DNA of 64,000 nucleotides from contig NZ_CP043627.1 of assembly GCF_016804325.1 (NCBI RefSeq), positions 478,001-542,000 on the forward strand, in the 5' to 3' direction. The stretch is from Methylobacterium aquaticum. GTDB taxonomy: Bacteria > Pseudomonadota > Alphaproteobacteria > Rhizobiales > Beijerinckiaceae. This document shows positions 9,037 to 19,244 of the stretch, piece after piece. Position numbers and translations under genes: made by a program. The notes below the pieces were generated by a model. It made no database searches. It was given only the letters and a program-made list of their open reading frames with translations, and was not told where the DNA came from. Each line of letters opens with the position of its first letter. The first letter of the stretch is position 1.

Positions 9037-10349
9037 TCGGGCAGCCCCCGGACCAGGATCTCGATGCGCCGGTTCTCCGCCGCCTTCGGATCGGCGGGAT
9101 TGCGCGGCTGGCGATCGGCATAGCCCTCGATGCGCTCGATCCGGGACTCGTCGACGCCGCCGCGCACCAGCATGTAGGAGGCCATCTGCGCCCGCGCCGT
9201 CGAGAGGCGCCAGTTGTCGTAGGTGTCGGAGCGGAACGGCCGCGAATCGGTATGGCCGCGGACCACGATGCGGCCGGGCCGGCTGTTGATCACCTTGGCG
9301 ATCTTCTCGATCGCCTTCACGACCTTCGGGGTCGGCTCGGCCGAACCGACGCCGAACATGCTGAAGTCGATCTCGTCGGTGATGCTGATCAGGATGCCCT
9401 CGCCCGAGCGGCGCACCTCGACCTTCGGGGTCGGCGTGCCGGTGGCGAGCGGCGCCACCGCCTTGGCGATCTCGGCCTTCATGGCGGCGACTGCGGCGGT
9501 CTCGGCGGCCTTCTCCTTCGCCTGATCCTTCACCTGATCCTTGGGGGCATCGATGGAGGCCGGCGCCTTGAGGGCGGCCGATTTCGCGGCGTCCTTGGCG
9601 TCCTTGGCCGGATCCTTGGGCGTGAGCGGCAGCCCGTCCTCGGCCGAGGCGACGCGGGTGGGCGCGTCCTTCGAGTCGCGGGGCTTGGCGGCGGCGACTT
9701 GGCTTGCGGCGATCTGGCCGGCGGCGTCGAGGCGGTTCTCGGACGGGGCCGAGACCGCGGTGCCGACCTTGCCCGGCCGCTCGGTGCGGTGGCGCGGCAG
9801 CGGCTCGACCTGCCAGTAGAGCGGATCGAACGGATCGCGCGCCGCGTCGCCGCCGCTGATGCCGGGCTGGCCGGATTCGACCGCGGCCGCGTCGGAACTC
9901 GCCGTGTCGCCGCGGTCGCCCTCGGCGGCAAGCCGCGCCAGCACCGCGTAGGGGTCCTGGAACAGGGCCGATTCCCGCGACCGGCTGCCCGGCGCGGCCT
10001 CGCTCGCCTTGTCGCCGGCCTTCCCCTCGCCCTTGCCGTCCCCCTTGCCTTCGCCGCCCTTGCCCTCGGCCTTGCCGCCCTCGGCGCCGGGCTCGGACGG
10101 GGTGTCGTGGGGATCGCGAAGGCCCTTCTTGTCGTGGGTGACCTCGGCGAGCTTCACCGGGTTGAAATACTCGGCGATGGTCTGCTTCTGTTCCTTGCTG
10201 GTGGAGTTGATCAGCCACATCACGAGGAACAGCGCCATCATGGCGGTCATGAAGTCGGCGAGCGCGATCTTCCACGCGCCGCCGTGATGGCCGTCCTCGT
10301 GGTCGCCGTGGCGCTTGATGATGATGATTTCCTGATGGCCTTCGGACAT
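9033..10349 (-). CDS. motB: Flagellar stator protein MotB
   Basis: A 438-residue stator subunit. Residues 25-50 hold the single membrane helix with the motif WKIALADFMTAMMALFLVMW; the Asp in LADF is the expected proton-conducting residue. A long Lys/Ala/Asp-rich insert (about 75-290) follows, typical of Rhizobiales MotB that pair with MotC. The C-terminal OmpA-like peptidoglycan-binding domain (about 310-435) shows RGHTDSRPF, DNWRLSTARA and ENRRIEILV. It starts 1 base after the fliH-like stop and overlaps motC. MotA is not in this window. Confidence 0.96.
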   Translation of the reverse strand: MSEGHQEIIIIKRHGDHEDGHHGGAWKIALADFMTAMMALFLVMWLINSTSKEQKQTIAEYFNPVKLAEVTHDKKGLRDPHDTPSEPGAEGGKAEGKGGEGKGDGKGEGKAGDKASEAAPGSRSRESALFQDPYAVLARLAAEGDRGDTASSDAAAVESGQPGISGGDAARDPFDPLYWQVEPLPRHRTERPGKVGTAVSAPSENRLDAAGQIAASQVAAAKPRDSKDAPTRVASAEDGLPLTPKDPAKDAKDAAKSAALKAPASIDAPKDQVKDQAKEKAAETAAVAAMKAEIAKAVAPLATGTPTPKVEVRRSGEGILISITDEIDFSMFGVGSAEPTPKVVKAIEKIAKVINSRPGRIVVRGHTDSRPFRSDTYDNWRLSTARAQMASYMLVRGGVDESRIERIEGYADRQPRNPADPKAAENRRIEILVRGLPE

Positions 10350-10350
10350 C

Positions 10351-11267
10351 TCAGGTCTCCGCCACCGCCGCCGCGATGAGGCGCGTCCAGGCGCCGAGCT
10401 GGGTATCGATCACGGTCTGGTCGGCGCTCACCTGCACGTCCGCCGTCTCGGCCGCGGTGAACGAGACGAAGGCCGAGAGCGGCCCGAGGCGGGCGGCGAG
10501 CGCCGCGAGCAGGTCTTCCGGCCCGCTCACCCGCACGGTCGCCGCCTGCGGCTCGGCCAGCAGCCGCGTCAGCGCGCCGCTCAGCTCCGCCACCGCCTGC
10601 CGGCGCAGGGCGTCGGTCAGCACCGGCACCAGCAGCCGGGCGATCCGGTCGGACAGGGTCGCGTCGAGGGCGCGCAAAGCCGCCGCGAAGCCGTCGGCCA
10701 GGGCCTCGGCCTCGGCCTCGCTCCAGTGCCGGCGCGCCTCGGCGAGGCGGTGTTCCGCGGCTTCCGCCGCCCGGCGGCGGGCGATCTCCGCCTCCTCCCG
10801 CGCCTCGGCCAGGCCCTGCTGCCGGCCGCGCTCCTCGGCCTCGGCGAGGAGCGCCGCGCGCTCCTCAGGGGTCTCGCGCCTGGGAGCCGGCGGCTTGACG
10901 AAGGGCGAGGCGACGATGCTCGGCTCGGCGACGGGCGGCGGGACTGCTGCGGGAGCCAGGACGATCGGGGACATCGCGGTCGGCGATGTCACGGCCGGCA
11001 ATGTCACGTTCGGCTTGGCCGGACGCGGCAGCAGGCCGTCCTGCCAATCCGCCGGGGGGCCGTCGAGCAGCCCGACGGGCGGGCGGTCCGACTGGACCGG
11101 CTCGACCAGGATCGCGTCCGAGGGGGCCGGGACCGGGAGCGCCAGGGGGCGCGCGGGGCCCGGGCGAGGCCGGCCCAGGGATCGCCGAAGGCCGGGGCCG
11201 CGGCCGCCTGGGAGGGAACCGGAGCGGGCGGGAATTCCGGCAGGTAGCGGGCGATCGGCGTATCCAT
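10351..11267 (-). pseudogene. FliH-like flagellar export protein, frameshifted near its start
   Basis: The start is ATG 11267, overlapping the fliF stop as ATGA (MDTPIARYLPEFPPAP), but that frame degenerates after about 40 residues. The frame one base over then carries a long Ala/Glu/Arg helix (EERGRQQGLAEAREEAE) and a C-terminal globular part ending VSADQTVIDTQLGAWTRLI. This is FliH-like: a stalk binding the FliI ATPase. Adding one C to the five-base run at 11145-11149 joins the frames into about 305 residues. A naive call from 11283 would give an Arg/Gly-rich false N-terminus. FliH identity rests on architecture and position between fliF and motB. Confidence 0.72.
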
Positions 11268-12970
11268 CACGCCATTTCCTCACGCATCAGCCAGCGCTTG
11301 AGGATGGCGGCGACCTGCTCCTCGTCGAGGTCGATCAGCTGCTCCAGGCGCTTCTGCGGCGAGTTCTTCGCCTTCTCGGCCATGTCCTCGATGAGGCTTG
11401 CCATGGCGGGCACCCCGTCGGGGCCGGCGAGCGCCGCCTGGCCGGGGATCGCCTGCCCGGGTGCCGGCAGGGCGCCGGCCTCGGCCATCGCGGCGCCCGG
11501 CAGCGCGGCGGCGGCCCCCGCGGCCTCCAGGGCGGCGATCTCGGTCTGGGCGGCTTCCGGCACCGCCAGGATGGCGCGGAGCGCCGGGCGCAGGCCGAAC
11601 CAGATCAGCAGGCCCGCCACCACCAGGATGGTGGCCGCGTTGATGAGGGTCGCGGACTGGCGCATCATCACGTCGGCGATGCTGAGCGGCGGCACCGGCT
11701 CCATGGACTGGCCGTCGTTGATGAAGCCCACCGCCGCGACCTTGACCGTGTCGCCGCGATCCTTGCTGGCGCCGGCCGCCGAGGCGACGATCTGCTCGAT
11801 CTCGGCGATCTGCTTGTCGAGGTTGACGGTGGCGGCGTCCTGGCCCGGCTGGCCGGCCTGCGCCGCGAGGCGCGAGCGGTTGACCAGCACCGCGACCGAG
11901 AGGTGCTTCAGCGCGTAGCCGTCGCTCACCGTCTGCACGACCTTCTGGCCGATCTCGTAGTTGGTGAGGTCCTCCTTCTTGGAGGTCTCGTTGCTGGCGG
12001 TGTCGTTGCCGTCCGAGCGGGTGCGCTGGTCGGGCAGGTTCTGCTGGGCGCTGGTCGGCCGCTGGGAGTTGCGGTTCTGGCTGTTCTCGTTCTCGCGCAC
12101 CGAGCGGACCGAGCGGGCGACCTGCTGGTCGGGGTTGTAGATCGTCTCGCTGGTCGAGGTCTTGTCGGTGTTGAGCTGGGCCGCGACGCTGACCTCGAAG
12201 TTGCCGAGGCCAAGATAGGGCGTGAGCGCCCGGCGGATGCGGTCCTGCACCTCGCGGCTCATGTCCTTCTCCAGGCTCGCCATCTTGCCGGTCGGGGCCT
12301 GGGCGCCGTCGTCGCCCGACAGGAGCAGCGTCCCATCGGAGCCGATCACCGTGACCCGGTCGGGCTTCATGCCGGGAATCGCCGAGGCGACGAGCTGGCG
12401 GATCGCCTGGGCGCCGCTGCGGTCGTCGGCGGGCTCGGTGCGCACCACCACGGAGGCGGATGGCGGCTGCTGGTCGCGCCGGAACGAGCCGCGCTCCGGC
12501 AGCACGATGTGGACCCGCGCCGCGCGCACGCCCTTCATGCCCTGGATCGTGCGGGCGATCTCGCCCTCGAGCGCGCGGACCCGGGTGACCTCCTGCATGA
12601 ACGAGGTCATGCCGAGCGACCCGAGGTCGTTGAACAATTCGTAGCCCGACTTCGAGCTCTGCGGCAGGCCCTTCTCGGCGAGCAGCATCCGGGCCTGCGC
12701 GGTATTGCCGTAGGGCACCAGCACGGCGGCGCCGTCGGCGCTCACGTCGAAGCGGATGCCCGCATCCTTGAGCACGCCGCCGATGCGCGCCACGTCCTCG
12801 CGGGACAGGCCGGTATAGAGCGTCTCCTGCGCCGGACGGCTCAGGTAATAGGCCCCCAGGCCCACCGCCAGGAACACCACGAGGCCGATCACCCCGAGCG
12901 CGGCGAGGCGCCGGGGCCCGAGTTCGACGATGTTGCTCCAGAGCCTCTCGGCTTGCTCGCGACCGGACAT
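11267..12970 (-). CDS. fliF: Flagellar MS-ring protein FliF
   Basis: A 567-residue inner-membrane ring protein that anchors the rotor and nucleates basal-body assembly. It has a first membrane helix at about 22-44, YscJ-like ring-building domains (YTGLSREDVARIGGVL, ARVHIVLPERGSF, VASAIPGM), a Ser/Asn/Gln-rich periplasmic loop, a second helix (SATLINAATILVVAGLLIWF), and a C-terminal acidic FliG-binding tail ending LIDLDEEQVAAILKRWLMREE. ATG 12970 (MSGREQAERLW) is preferred; an in-frame ATG at 13006 adds 12 unlikely residues. It is the first gene of the leftward motor operon. Confidence 0.96.
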   Translation of the reverse strand: MSGREQAERLWSNIVELGPRRLAALGVIGLVVFLAVGLGAYYLSRPAQETLYTGLSREDVARIGGVLKDAGIRFDVSADGAAVLVPYGNTAQARMLLAEKGLPQSSKSGYELFNDLGSLGMTSFMQEVTRVRALEGEIARTIQGMKGVRAARVHIVLPERGSFRRDQQPPSASVVVRTEPADDRSGAQAIRQLVASAIPGMKPDRVTVIGSDGTLLLSGDDGAQAPTGKMASLEKDMSREVQDRIRRALTPYLGLGNFEVSVAAQLNTDKTSTSETIYNPDQQVARSVRSVRENENSQNRNSQRPTSAQQNLPDQRTRSDGNDTASNETSKKEDLTNYEIGQKVVQTVSDGYALKHLSVAVLVNRSRLAAQAGQPGQDAATVNLDKQIAEIEQIVASAAGASKDRGDTVKVAAVGFINDGQSMEPVPPLSIADVMMRQSATLINAATILVVAGLLIWFGLRPALRAILAVPEAAQTEIAALEAAGAAAALPGAAMAEAGALPAPGQAIPGQAALAGPDGVPAMASLIEDMAEKAKNSPQKRLEQLIDLDEEQVAAILKRWLMREEMA

Positions 12971-13124
12971 CTGTTTTCGCCAATCCCGTCCCAGCGCAGG
13001 CGACACTGCCTCATCGCTCTCTTGCCGCCCCTGCCTTGTGCGGAGGTTGCGGCACCCTTGTGCGCCGGCGCACGCGGCCGCGGGCCGGTCGCTTGACGGT
13101 TTCGATGATGATTGTCATCAATAT

Positions 13125-13146
13125 TTTCATGACGGTGATCATGAAA
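13125..13146. promoter_or_regulatory. Palindrome between fliF and an SDR gene, possible operator
   Basis: TTTCATGA (13125-13132) and TCATGAAA (13139-13146) form a perfect 8-bp inverted repeat with a 6-base spacer, 24 bases before the SDR start. A second small repeat, TGATGA-TTG-TCATCA, lies just left. The segment is AT-rich against a GC-rich background, as expected for a repressor site and promoter. The regulator is unknown. Confidence 0.5.
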
Positions 13147-13170
13147 CACCGCCGATCCGGAGCATGACCC

Positions 13171-13956
13171 ATGAGCGACCACAAGCCCGCCGCCCTGATC
13201 ACCGGCGCCTCGTCCGGCATCGGCGCGACCTATGCCGACCGCCTCGCCCGGCGCGGCCATCCCCTGGTGCTGGTGGCCCGCGACGCCGCCCGGCTCGCGG
13301 CGCTCGCGGCGCGCCTGACGGCGGAGACCGGCGTCGCGGTCGACGTGATGGCAGCCGACCTTACCGATCCGTCGGGCCTCGCCGCGGTGGAGGCGCGGCT
13401 GCGCGACGATGCCCGGATCGGGCTGCTCGTGAACAATGCCGGCGCGGCGGCGCCGGCGGGCTTTTCCGACCCCGACCTCACGCCGCAATACCGCCTCGTC
13501 GACCTCAACGTGGTGGCGCTGACGCGGCTCGCCGGCGCCGCCGCGCAAGGCTTCCTGGCCCGGGGCGGGGGCGCCATCGTCAATATCGGCTCGGTGGTGG
13601 CGCTGGCCCCCGAATGGCTGCCCGGCGTCTACGGGGCGACCAAGGCCTACGTGCTGACCCTGTCGCAGGCGCTCCAGTCGGAGCTCGGGCCGCGCGGCGT
13701 CTACGTCCAGGCGGTGCTGCCGGCCGCGACCCGCACCGAGATCTGGGAGCGTTCGGGGCGGGCGGTGGAGAGCCTGCCGGGCGTGATGGAGGTCGCAGAG
13801 ATGGTCGATGCCGCGCTCAAGGGGTTCGACCGGCGCGAGGCGGTGACGATCCCGTCCCTGCCGGACGAGGGACAATGGCAGGCCTTCGAGGCGGCGCGCC
13901 GGGCGATGGTGCCGAACTTCGCGCAAGCACACGCCGCGGCGCGCTACCGCGCGTGA
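13171..13956 (+). CDS. Short-chain dehydrogenase/reductase
   Basis: A 261-residue classical SDR that would oxidise or reduce a small alcohol/ketone with NAD(P). The nucleotide-binding motif TGASSGIG is at residues 11-18. NNAG follows at about 89-92, and the catalytic Tyr-Lys pair is in YGATK (about 155-159), preceded by the Ser of IVNIGSVV. The ADL after the fourth strand and LNVVAL are also typical. Substrate cannot be predicted. GGAG lies 7 bases before ATG 13171. It diverges from the fliF operon, separated by an AT-rich palindromic region, and shows no functional link to motility. Confidence 0.92.
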   Translation: MSDHKPAALITGASSGIGATYADRLARRGHPLVLVARDAARLAALAARLTAETGVAVDVMAADLTDPSGLAAVEARLRDDARIGLLVNNAGAAAPAGFSDPDLTPQYRLVDLNVVALTRLAGAAAQGFLARGGGAIVNIGSVVALAPEWLPGVYGATKAYVLTLSQALQSELGPRGVYVQAVLPAATRTEIWERSGRAVESLPGVMEVAEMVDAALKGFDRREAVTIPSLPDEGQWQAFEAARRAMVPNFAQAHAAARYRA

Positions 13957-14206
13957 GGACGAGGCGGCATCGCGACCCGCCCGCGGGAAGATGAGGCGCG
14001 GGATATGGATCGCGCTTCGGCATTGGGCCCGGGCGAAGCAGGCTTTCGCCCTGCAATGGCTTCCCCCGGGGAATGACCGACGCAGTCGACCGACGGTCAG
14101 TCCGCCGGTCATGACCTGACACGATCCAGTCTTCACGCGCCCTTAACGTCGGATCGACAGGTTCGAATCGGTCGCCCCCGACCTGTCGAGGCCACTCGCC
14201 CCTGCC

Positions 14207-16198
14207 ATGATCTCGCGACGCCTGCCCGCTCTGCGCTCCATCGGAGGCAAGCTCACCGCCGCCCTGCTCGCCTGCTCGCTGACGGCGACCGCGCTTCTCG
14301 GCTGGATGTCCTATCGGCAGCAGCAACAGGCCGCCGACGCCGCCATCGCCGCCGCGCTGGACCAGCGCTACCGGGCGGTGGCGGATGCGATGGCCGACCA
14401 GGGCCAGCGGGCGCTCGCGGCCGCGACGAGCCTCGCCCACGATCCGGCGATCGGCGAGGCGCTGCGGAGCGGCGACCGCCCGGCGATCCTCGCGCGCTAC
14501 GCGGCGCTCGGGACGCCGCTCGCCGAGCGGCTGAACCTGCGGCTCGTCAGCTTCTTCCGCCCGGACGGGCTCGCGCTGGCGCGGCTGCACACGCCGAACG
14601 CCCACGGTGATTCGGTGCTCGCCCGCCGCGCCACCGTGCGGGCGGTGCTGCAGAGCGGCCGGCCGGCCACCGGCCTCGAGCCCGGGCGCGACACGATCTC
14701 GCTCTTCGCGACGGTGCCGGTCATGCGGGACGGCGCGACGGTCGGCATCGTCGATGTCGGCAGCCCGATCGGTGCCGGCTTCCTCGCCGACCTGAAGCAG
14801 CGGCTCGGCGTCGATCTCGCCGTCCACCTGGTCAAGGACGGCATGCCCGCGACCCTGGCGGCGACGTTTTCGGACAAAACCCTGCTCGACCCCGCCGGCC
14901 ATGCCGAGGCGGCGGCCAAAGCGACGTCCAGGCCGATCGCCTGGCGCGAGACCCTGCTCTCGGGCCGGGAGACCGCCGTGACGGCCGGCCCGCTCGTCAC
15001 CTATGCCGGCCAGGCGATCGGCACGATCGAGGTGGCGCTCGACATCGCGGACCTGGTCGCCGCCCGGCACCGGGCCGCGCTGACCTTGCTCGGGGTGCTC
15101 AGCCTCGCCGCGCTGTCGGCGCTCGCCGTCGCCTGGGCGCTGGCCCGGCATATCGGCCGGCCGCTCGCCGCCCTCGACCGCACCATGCAGGCCCTCGCCG
15201 AGGGCCATCTCGACGCCGACGTGCCGGCGACGGAGCGGCGCGACGAGGTCGGCACCATGGCCCGCTCGGTCCGGCTGTTCCGTGACGGCCTCGCCGAGGC
15301 CGAGCGCCTGCGCGCCGCCGAGGCGACCGGCCAGGCCGAGCGCGAGCGCCGGGCCGGCGCGGTGGACGACCTGGTGCGGGGCTTCGACCGGGCGGTGGGC
15401 GAGGTCGTCGGCATGGTCTCGGCGGCGGCGACCGAGATGCAGGCGACCGCAGCCCAGCTCACCGCCACCGCGGGCGAATCCGCCCGGCGCTCGGCCTGCG
15501 TCGCCGAGGCCGCGGGCGATGCGGCCCGGAACGTCCGGATGGTGTCCGCCGCGGCCGGCACGCTCGGCGCCTCGGTGACCGAGATCGACCGCCAGGCCGC
15601 GGCCTCGGCTGAGCGCTCGAAGGCCGCCGTCGCCGAGGCCGCGCAGGCCGGCACGATCGTGGCCGACCTCGCTGGCGCGGCCAACCGGATCGGCGACGTG
15701 CTCGCGCTCATCTCAGGCATCGCCCAGCAGACCAACCTGCTCGCGCTCAACGCCACGATCGAGGCGGCGCGGGCCGGCGAGGCGGGAAGGGGCTTTGCCG
15801 TGGTGGCGGCCGAGGTCAAGCAGCTCGCCGGCCAGACCGCCAAGGCGACGGCCGAGATTTCCGAGCAGATCGCCTGGATTCAGGCCTCGACCGGGCGGGC
15901 GGTGACGGCGATCGCCGGGATCACCGCGACGATCCACGCGGTGAGCGACACCGCCGAGGCCATCGCCGGCACCGTGCGCGAGCAGGGCTGCGCGACCCGG
16001 GAGATCGTCACATCGGTGGACCAAGCCTCGACCCGCACCGGCGACGTCACCGCGACGATCGCGGGCGTGTCGCAGGCCGCGCGCGAGACCGGCCACGCTG
16101 CTACCCAGGTGCTCTCGACCTCCTCGGAACTCGCGGGTCAAGCCGAGCGTTTGCGTGGCCAGGTGCAGGGATTTCTGGAGGCGGTGCGGGCGGCGTGA
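14207..16198 (+). CDS. Methyl-accepting chemotaxis protein with periplasmic sensor domain
   Basis: A 663-residue chemoreceptor. The first membrane helix is at about 14-32. A periplasmic region of about 250 residues (single/double-cache-like, with [13 protein letters not shown] and [13 protein letters not shown]) follows, then a second helix near 290-312, a HAMP domain ([20 protein letters not shown]) and a cytoplasmic signalling region. The hairpin tip reads [21 protein letters not shown], the CheA/CheW-binding signature. The C-terminus ends on the coiled coil with no CheR/B pentapeptide tether. About 250 bases separate it from the upstream SDR gene. The ligand is unknown. Confidence 0.95.
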   Translation: MISRRLPALRSIGGKLTAALLACSLTATALLGWMSYRQQQQAADAAIAAALDQRYRAVADAMADQGQRALAAATSLAHDPAIGEALRSGDRPAILARYAALGTPLAERLNLRLVSFFRPDGLALARLHTPNAHGDSVLARRATVRAVLQSGRPATGLEPGRDTISLFATVPVMRDGATVGIVDVGSPIGAGFLADLKQRLGVDLAVHLVKDGMPATLAATFSDKTLLDPAGHAEAAAKATSRPIAWRETLLSGRETAVTAGPLVTYAGQAIGTIEVALDIADLVAARHRAALTLLGVLSLAALSALAVAWALARHIGRPLAALDRTMQALAEGHLDADVPATERRDEVGTMARSVRLFRDGLAEAERLRAAEATGQAERERRAGAVDDLVRGFDRAVGEVVGMVSAAATEMQATAAQLTATAGESARRSACVAEAAGDAARNVRMVSAAAGTLGASVTEIDRQAAASAERSKAAVAEAAQAGTIVADLAGAANRIGDVLALISGIAQQTNLLALNATIEAARAGEAGRGFAVVAAEVKQLAGQTAKATAEISEQIAWIQASTGRAVTAIAGITATIHAVSDTAEAIAGTVREQGCATREIVTSVDQASTRTGDVTATIAGVSQAARETGHAATQVLSTSSELAGQAERLRGQVQGFLEAVRAA

Positions 16199-17218
16199 GA
16201 GTTGTCCGTTTGGGATCAAAGTCAGTTGGCTGTGCGAGGGGCTGCTCTGGATGGAAATCGACAGTCGGCTCAACCCGGCCCGGGTCGGCTCGATCAGTAG
16301 AGGCGCCCGAACTCCGCGACCCCGGTGATCAAACCCAATCGTCAGCTTGCCCAGCGAACTCGCCAGGTCGCCCCGCCCAGCGCCGGGCAAATTACCGCAC
16401 GCCGCGCTCCTCGAACTTTTGCAACGGTCGCGCGCGCCTCCATGTCGTTGCGGCCGAACCAGTCGAGCAGGCATGAGAACCCTGGGCGCTTGCCCGACAT
16501 CGGTGGACCCCGAAACCGTCCCGGTGACGAGGCGGTGCGGCTTGATGATTAACCCGGCGGCCTGGGTCTCGGTGAGTTGTTTTGGTGGTTTGGCTGGGAG
16601 TCGAGACGCGGAGGTCGGCCAAGAAGCGCAGCATGAGACAGACTTGTCCGAAAACCAGACCGAAACTCACCGCCTGTCAGGAACTCGCGGAAACCAGAGT
16701 ATATCCCGACAAAACAGTGCTGTTTCGTCGCAGAAAATGCATGAAAACCAAAGATCTAGAGAGCTTCGTGATTGCGACGCCATCGTGAAGTGCCCTAGAT
16801 TTGAACAGGCCGAACTGCCATGTCAAGAAAGGGTCGGCTCCAAACAGGCCTGGGCGGTCAGCGTCGCCCGTCCGGGAGGATCCCAAATGAACACGTCGTC
16901 GCATCGTCACCGGTAGGCTGGAGCCTTTGCGGGCCAGAGGTATAAGGCGATGACGGTGGAGTATGACAGGGCGCAGCCGGTACAAAAAACGTGTCGCTAA
17001 TTTGCACGGCAATTCCCATTATAGGGTCCGCACTTTCGATGTTTTATCTATTTTCCACAGCGGGGGAACCATTTTCTGGTTCGCGCAAATTGCTTACAGG
17101 GAGTTAACAGATGCGAGATCTCGAATTTGTCAAAATTCCTGAATTTGAACACAAAAACAGTTTGCCGATTTAATATGAAAGCGCTTTTTCCAGAATCTGC
17201 GCACCTTGAGGAGAAGAC
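16199..17218. other. 1-kb gene-poor region of mixed composition
   Basis: No convincing gene. The first half is GC-rich with scattered short open frames on both strands that lack ribosome sites and codon bias. GC then falls toward 17000-17210. A small hairpin GAACCA-TTTTC-TGGTTC lies near 17065-17085. The region may be a scar of an insertion or lost gene next to the low-GC gene at 17219. I could not recognise any transposase remnant. Confidence 0.4.
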
Positions 17219-18262
17219 ATGCGGAAATTCTTGGTCTTTCCAGTAATTTCTATTGCTGTGCTCAGCTCTACAGTTGCGATTGCTCAGCAGTCGCCGCTGT
17301 TGCAGCCATTCGGGCCGACCGTGAAGATCATAGGGACACCCGAGCCTGGCACCAATCTTGGCATCAGCGGTCCTGCCAACGTGCCGCCGCGCTGGAGCCT
17401 GGCCCAGTGGAGTATCCCCAAGAACCTTGCACCGGCCGTCAATGCACCAGCCTCGGGCTGGACCACTGCCAACGGTTACGGCCGAGTGGTTTTTTCACCG
17501 ACGCAGGACGGTTTCACGAACGTCTACGAACTTGCGCAAGCTGGCAACGTCTGTGGCGTGGAACGTGATATGTTCTTGGGTGCCGGATCAGACGACCTTC
17601 AGGGCTTGCAGGCGTCCGCTCCACTCAGCGAAGTTGGCTCGTTATTTGCCTCGATCACGTTGCAACCACAGTATTTTTCTACTTCTAAAGATTGTCAAAA
17701 TCAATATGGTCAATACGTATACTCATTCATTCTCAGCTCGACCGGAGGAAATGGTTATCCGCCGCAGACATGGTTCTACCAAGTCAACGTAGGTCGCAAT
17801 GCGCCTTTCGAAAAACAGGCCAATCCTGGTTGGTGCCCCGGTTACGACGATCGGGCTACACAGGAGTTCTGCGCGGATGACGACGTGCGCAATCTGAACA
17901 CTGGCCACATCGTATTCGGGCAGAAGGGGGGCGTGGTAGATTTTGAGCTCTTGCCGCGCTTGAAGGCAATCATTCAGTCCAACCATCGGAAGGTCGGAGC
18001 CGGTTCCAGCGTCCGCCTTGATCCAGAGCTATCGCATTGGCGAATCACGTCAATATATCTTGGCGAAATCCTTCAAGGAAAGACGATCAGTACAACAAGG
18101 TGGAGCAATCCCAAGCTCGATCAATACAAAGGCGGTACGTTCTGTTCCAAAAATAAAACCGTACAATTCATCTGCAATGTTGAACGTCCACCCAATAACT
18201 GGGGCTGGGATCGGCAGGCCGATGGCTGCTGGCACCGCACCACGATGGAAGCATGCCGGTGA
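17219..18262 (+). CDS. Secreted cysteine-containing protein of unknown function
   Basis: A 347-residue protein with a clean signal peptide (1-22, ending AIA-QQ). The mature part holds eight Cys (in NVCGV, KDCQN, GWCPG, EFCADD, TFCSK, FICNV, DGCWH, EACR), an even number that suits disulfides outside the cytoplasm. It is rich in aromatic residues, Gly, Asn and Gln, as in extracellular beta-rich proteins. I recognise no family. Codon use and GC content are clearly lower than in the neighbours, and it sits next to gene-poor DNA, so recent transfer is likely. GAGGAG lies 6-11 bases before ATG 17219. Confidence 0.75.
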   Translation: MRKFLVFPVISIAVLSSTVAIAQQSPLLQPFGPTVKIIGTPEPGTNLGISGPANVPPRWSLAQWSIPKNLAPAVNAPASGWTTANGYGRVVFSPTQDGFTNVYELAQAGNVCGVERDMFLGAGSDDLQGLQASAPLSEVGSLFASITLQPQYFSTSKDCQNQYGQYVYSFILSSTGGNGYPPQTWFYQVNVGRNAPFEKQANPGWCPGYDDRATQEFCADDDVRNLNTGHIVFGQKGGVVDFELLPRLKAIIQSNHRKVGAGSSVRLDPELSHWRITSIYLGEILQGKTISTTRWSNPKLDQYKGGTFCSKNKTVQFICNVERPPNNWGWDRQADGCWHRTTMEACR

Positions 18263-18545
18263 CGAGGCTCCAGCAATGCGAAGAGCAGAAACAATCTTTC
18301 GGAACGAGAATGACGCCGACAACCACATAATTTTCGCGCAGAGGACTGATACGCCGATTGAACGCATGAAGTCGAAAGCGGATGAGGAGCGTCGAGAGCC
18401 TTTAACTGCGCCAAGTCATGGAGCACACTCTGCGTGCTGCGCATGCGTTGGAGGCCCGCGATAAGCAGACCGACCATGTTGCTTCAAAGATTCTCGCGAT
18501 TGCTTAAGCGAACCGCGAGGAGCCGCGCCGGCTGGCCCCCACCCC

Positions 18546-19244
18546 TCAAAACCGCTCCACCCACGGCCGCAAATCGACCTCGAACGACCACGCATCCCGC
18601 GGCTGGCGCAGCAGATCGAGATAGGCGCGGGCCACGCCCCCCGGCGTGAGGGTGCTGTCGGGCTTGTCCGCCGGGTCGGGGCGGCGGGCGCTGCGGACCA
18701 CGCCGTCGACGACGATGTGGGCGACGTGGATGCCCTTGGGGCCGAGTTCGCGCGCCGCGCTCTGGGCGAGGCCGCGCAGGGCGAACTTGCCCATCGCGAA
18801 GGCGGCCGAGTTCGCAAACCCCTTCACCCCCGCGGTGGCGCCGGTGAACAGGAGCGCACCGTGGCCGCGCGTCTCCATGCGCCGCGCCGCGGCCTGAGCG
18901 ACCAGGAAGGCGCCGAAGGCGGTGACCTCGATGGCCCGCCGCACGGCCTCCGGATCGAGGGTGGCGAGCGGGCCGGGAGCCCGGGCGCTGGCATTGTAGA
19001 TCACCACGTCGGGCTCGCCGATCCGGGCATCGGCCTCCGAAAACAGCCGCTCGACCGCCCCCGGGTCGGCGGCGTCAGTCGCGAAGGTCGCGGCCCCGGT
19101 CTCGGCGGCGAGGTCGGCGAGTTTTCCGGTGTCGCGGGCGGCGAGGCCGACCCGCAAGCCCTCGACGGCGAGAAGCCGGGCGAGCGCGGCGCTGATGCCG
19201 GCGCCGGCGCCGACGATGAGGGCGGTGCGGTAGGGCAGGCTCAC
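18546..19244 (-). CDS. Atypical SDR with Phe at the usual catalytic Tyr
   Basis: A 232-residue Rossmann-fold protein starting at GTG 19244 (MSLPYRTALIVGAGAGIS). The nucleotide loop GAGAGIS replaces TGxxxGIG, and the active-site stretch reads FTGATAGVKGFANSAAFAMGKFA. The YxxxK Tyr is therefore Phe while Lys is kept. Proteins with this SAxFAMGKFALRG form make up a recognisable SDR subgroup, so this is probably not decay. Its dehydrogenase activity is doubtful. The GTG overlaps the thioesterase stop (GTGA), so both are made from one message under the divergent TetR-linked promoter region. Confidence 0.85.
   Translation of the reverse strand: MSLPYRTALIVGAGAGISAALARLLAVEGLRVGLAARDTGKLADLAAETGAATFATDAADPGAVERLFSEADARIGEPDVVIYNASARAPGPLATLDPEAVRRAIEVTAFGAFLVAQAAARRMETRGHGALLFTGATAGVKGFANSAAFAMGKFALRGLAQSAARELGPKGIHVAHIVVDGVVRSARRPDPADKPDSTLTPGGVARAYLDLLRQPRDAWSFEVDLRPWVERF

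Noticed and set aside
16199..17218. Insertion-sequence remnant
   Set aside because: No transposase motif, terminal inverted repeat or target duplication could be found by eye.
18263..18545. Small frames between the secreted protein and the atypical SDR
   Set aside because: Short, no ribosome sites, composition like non-coding DNA.
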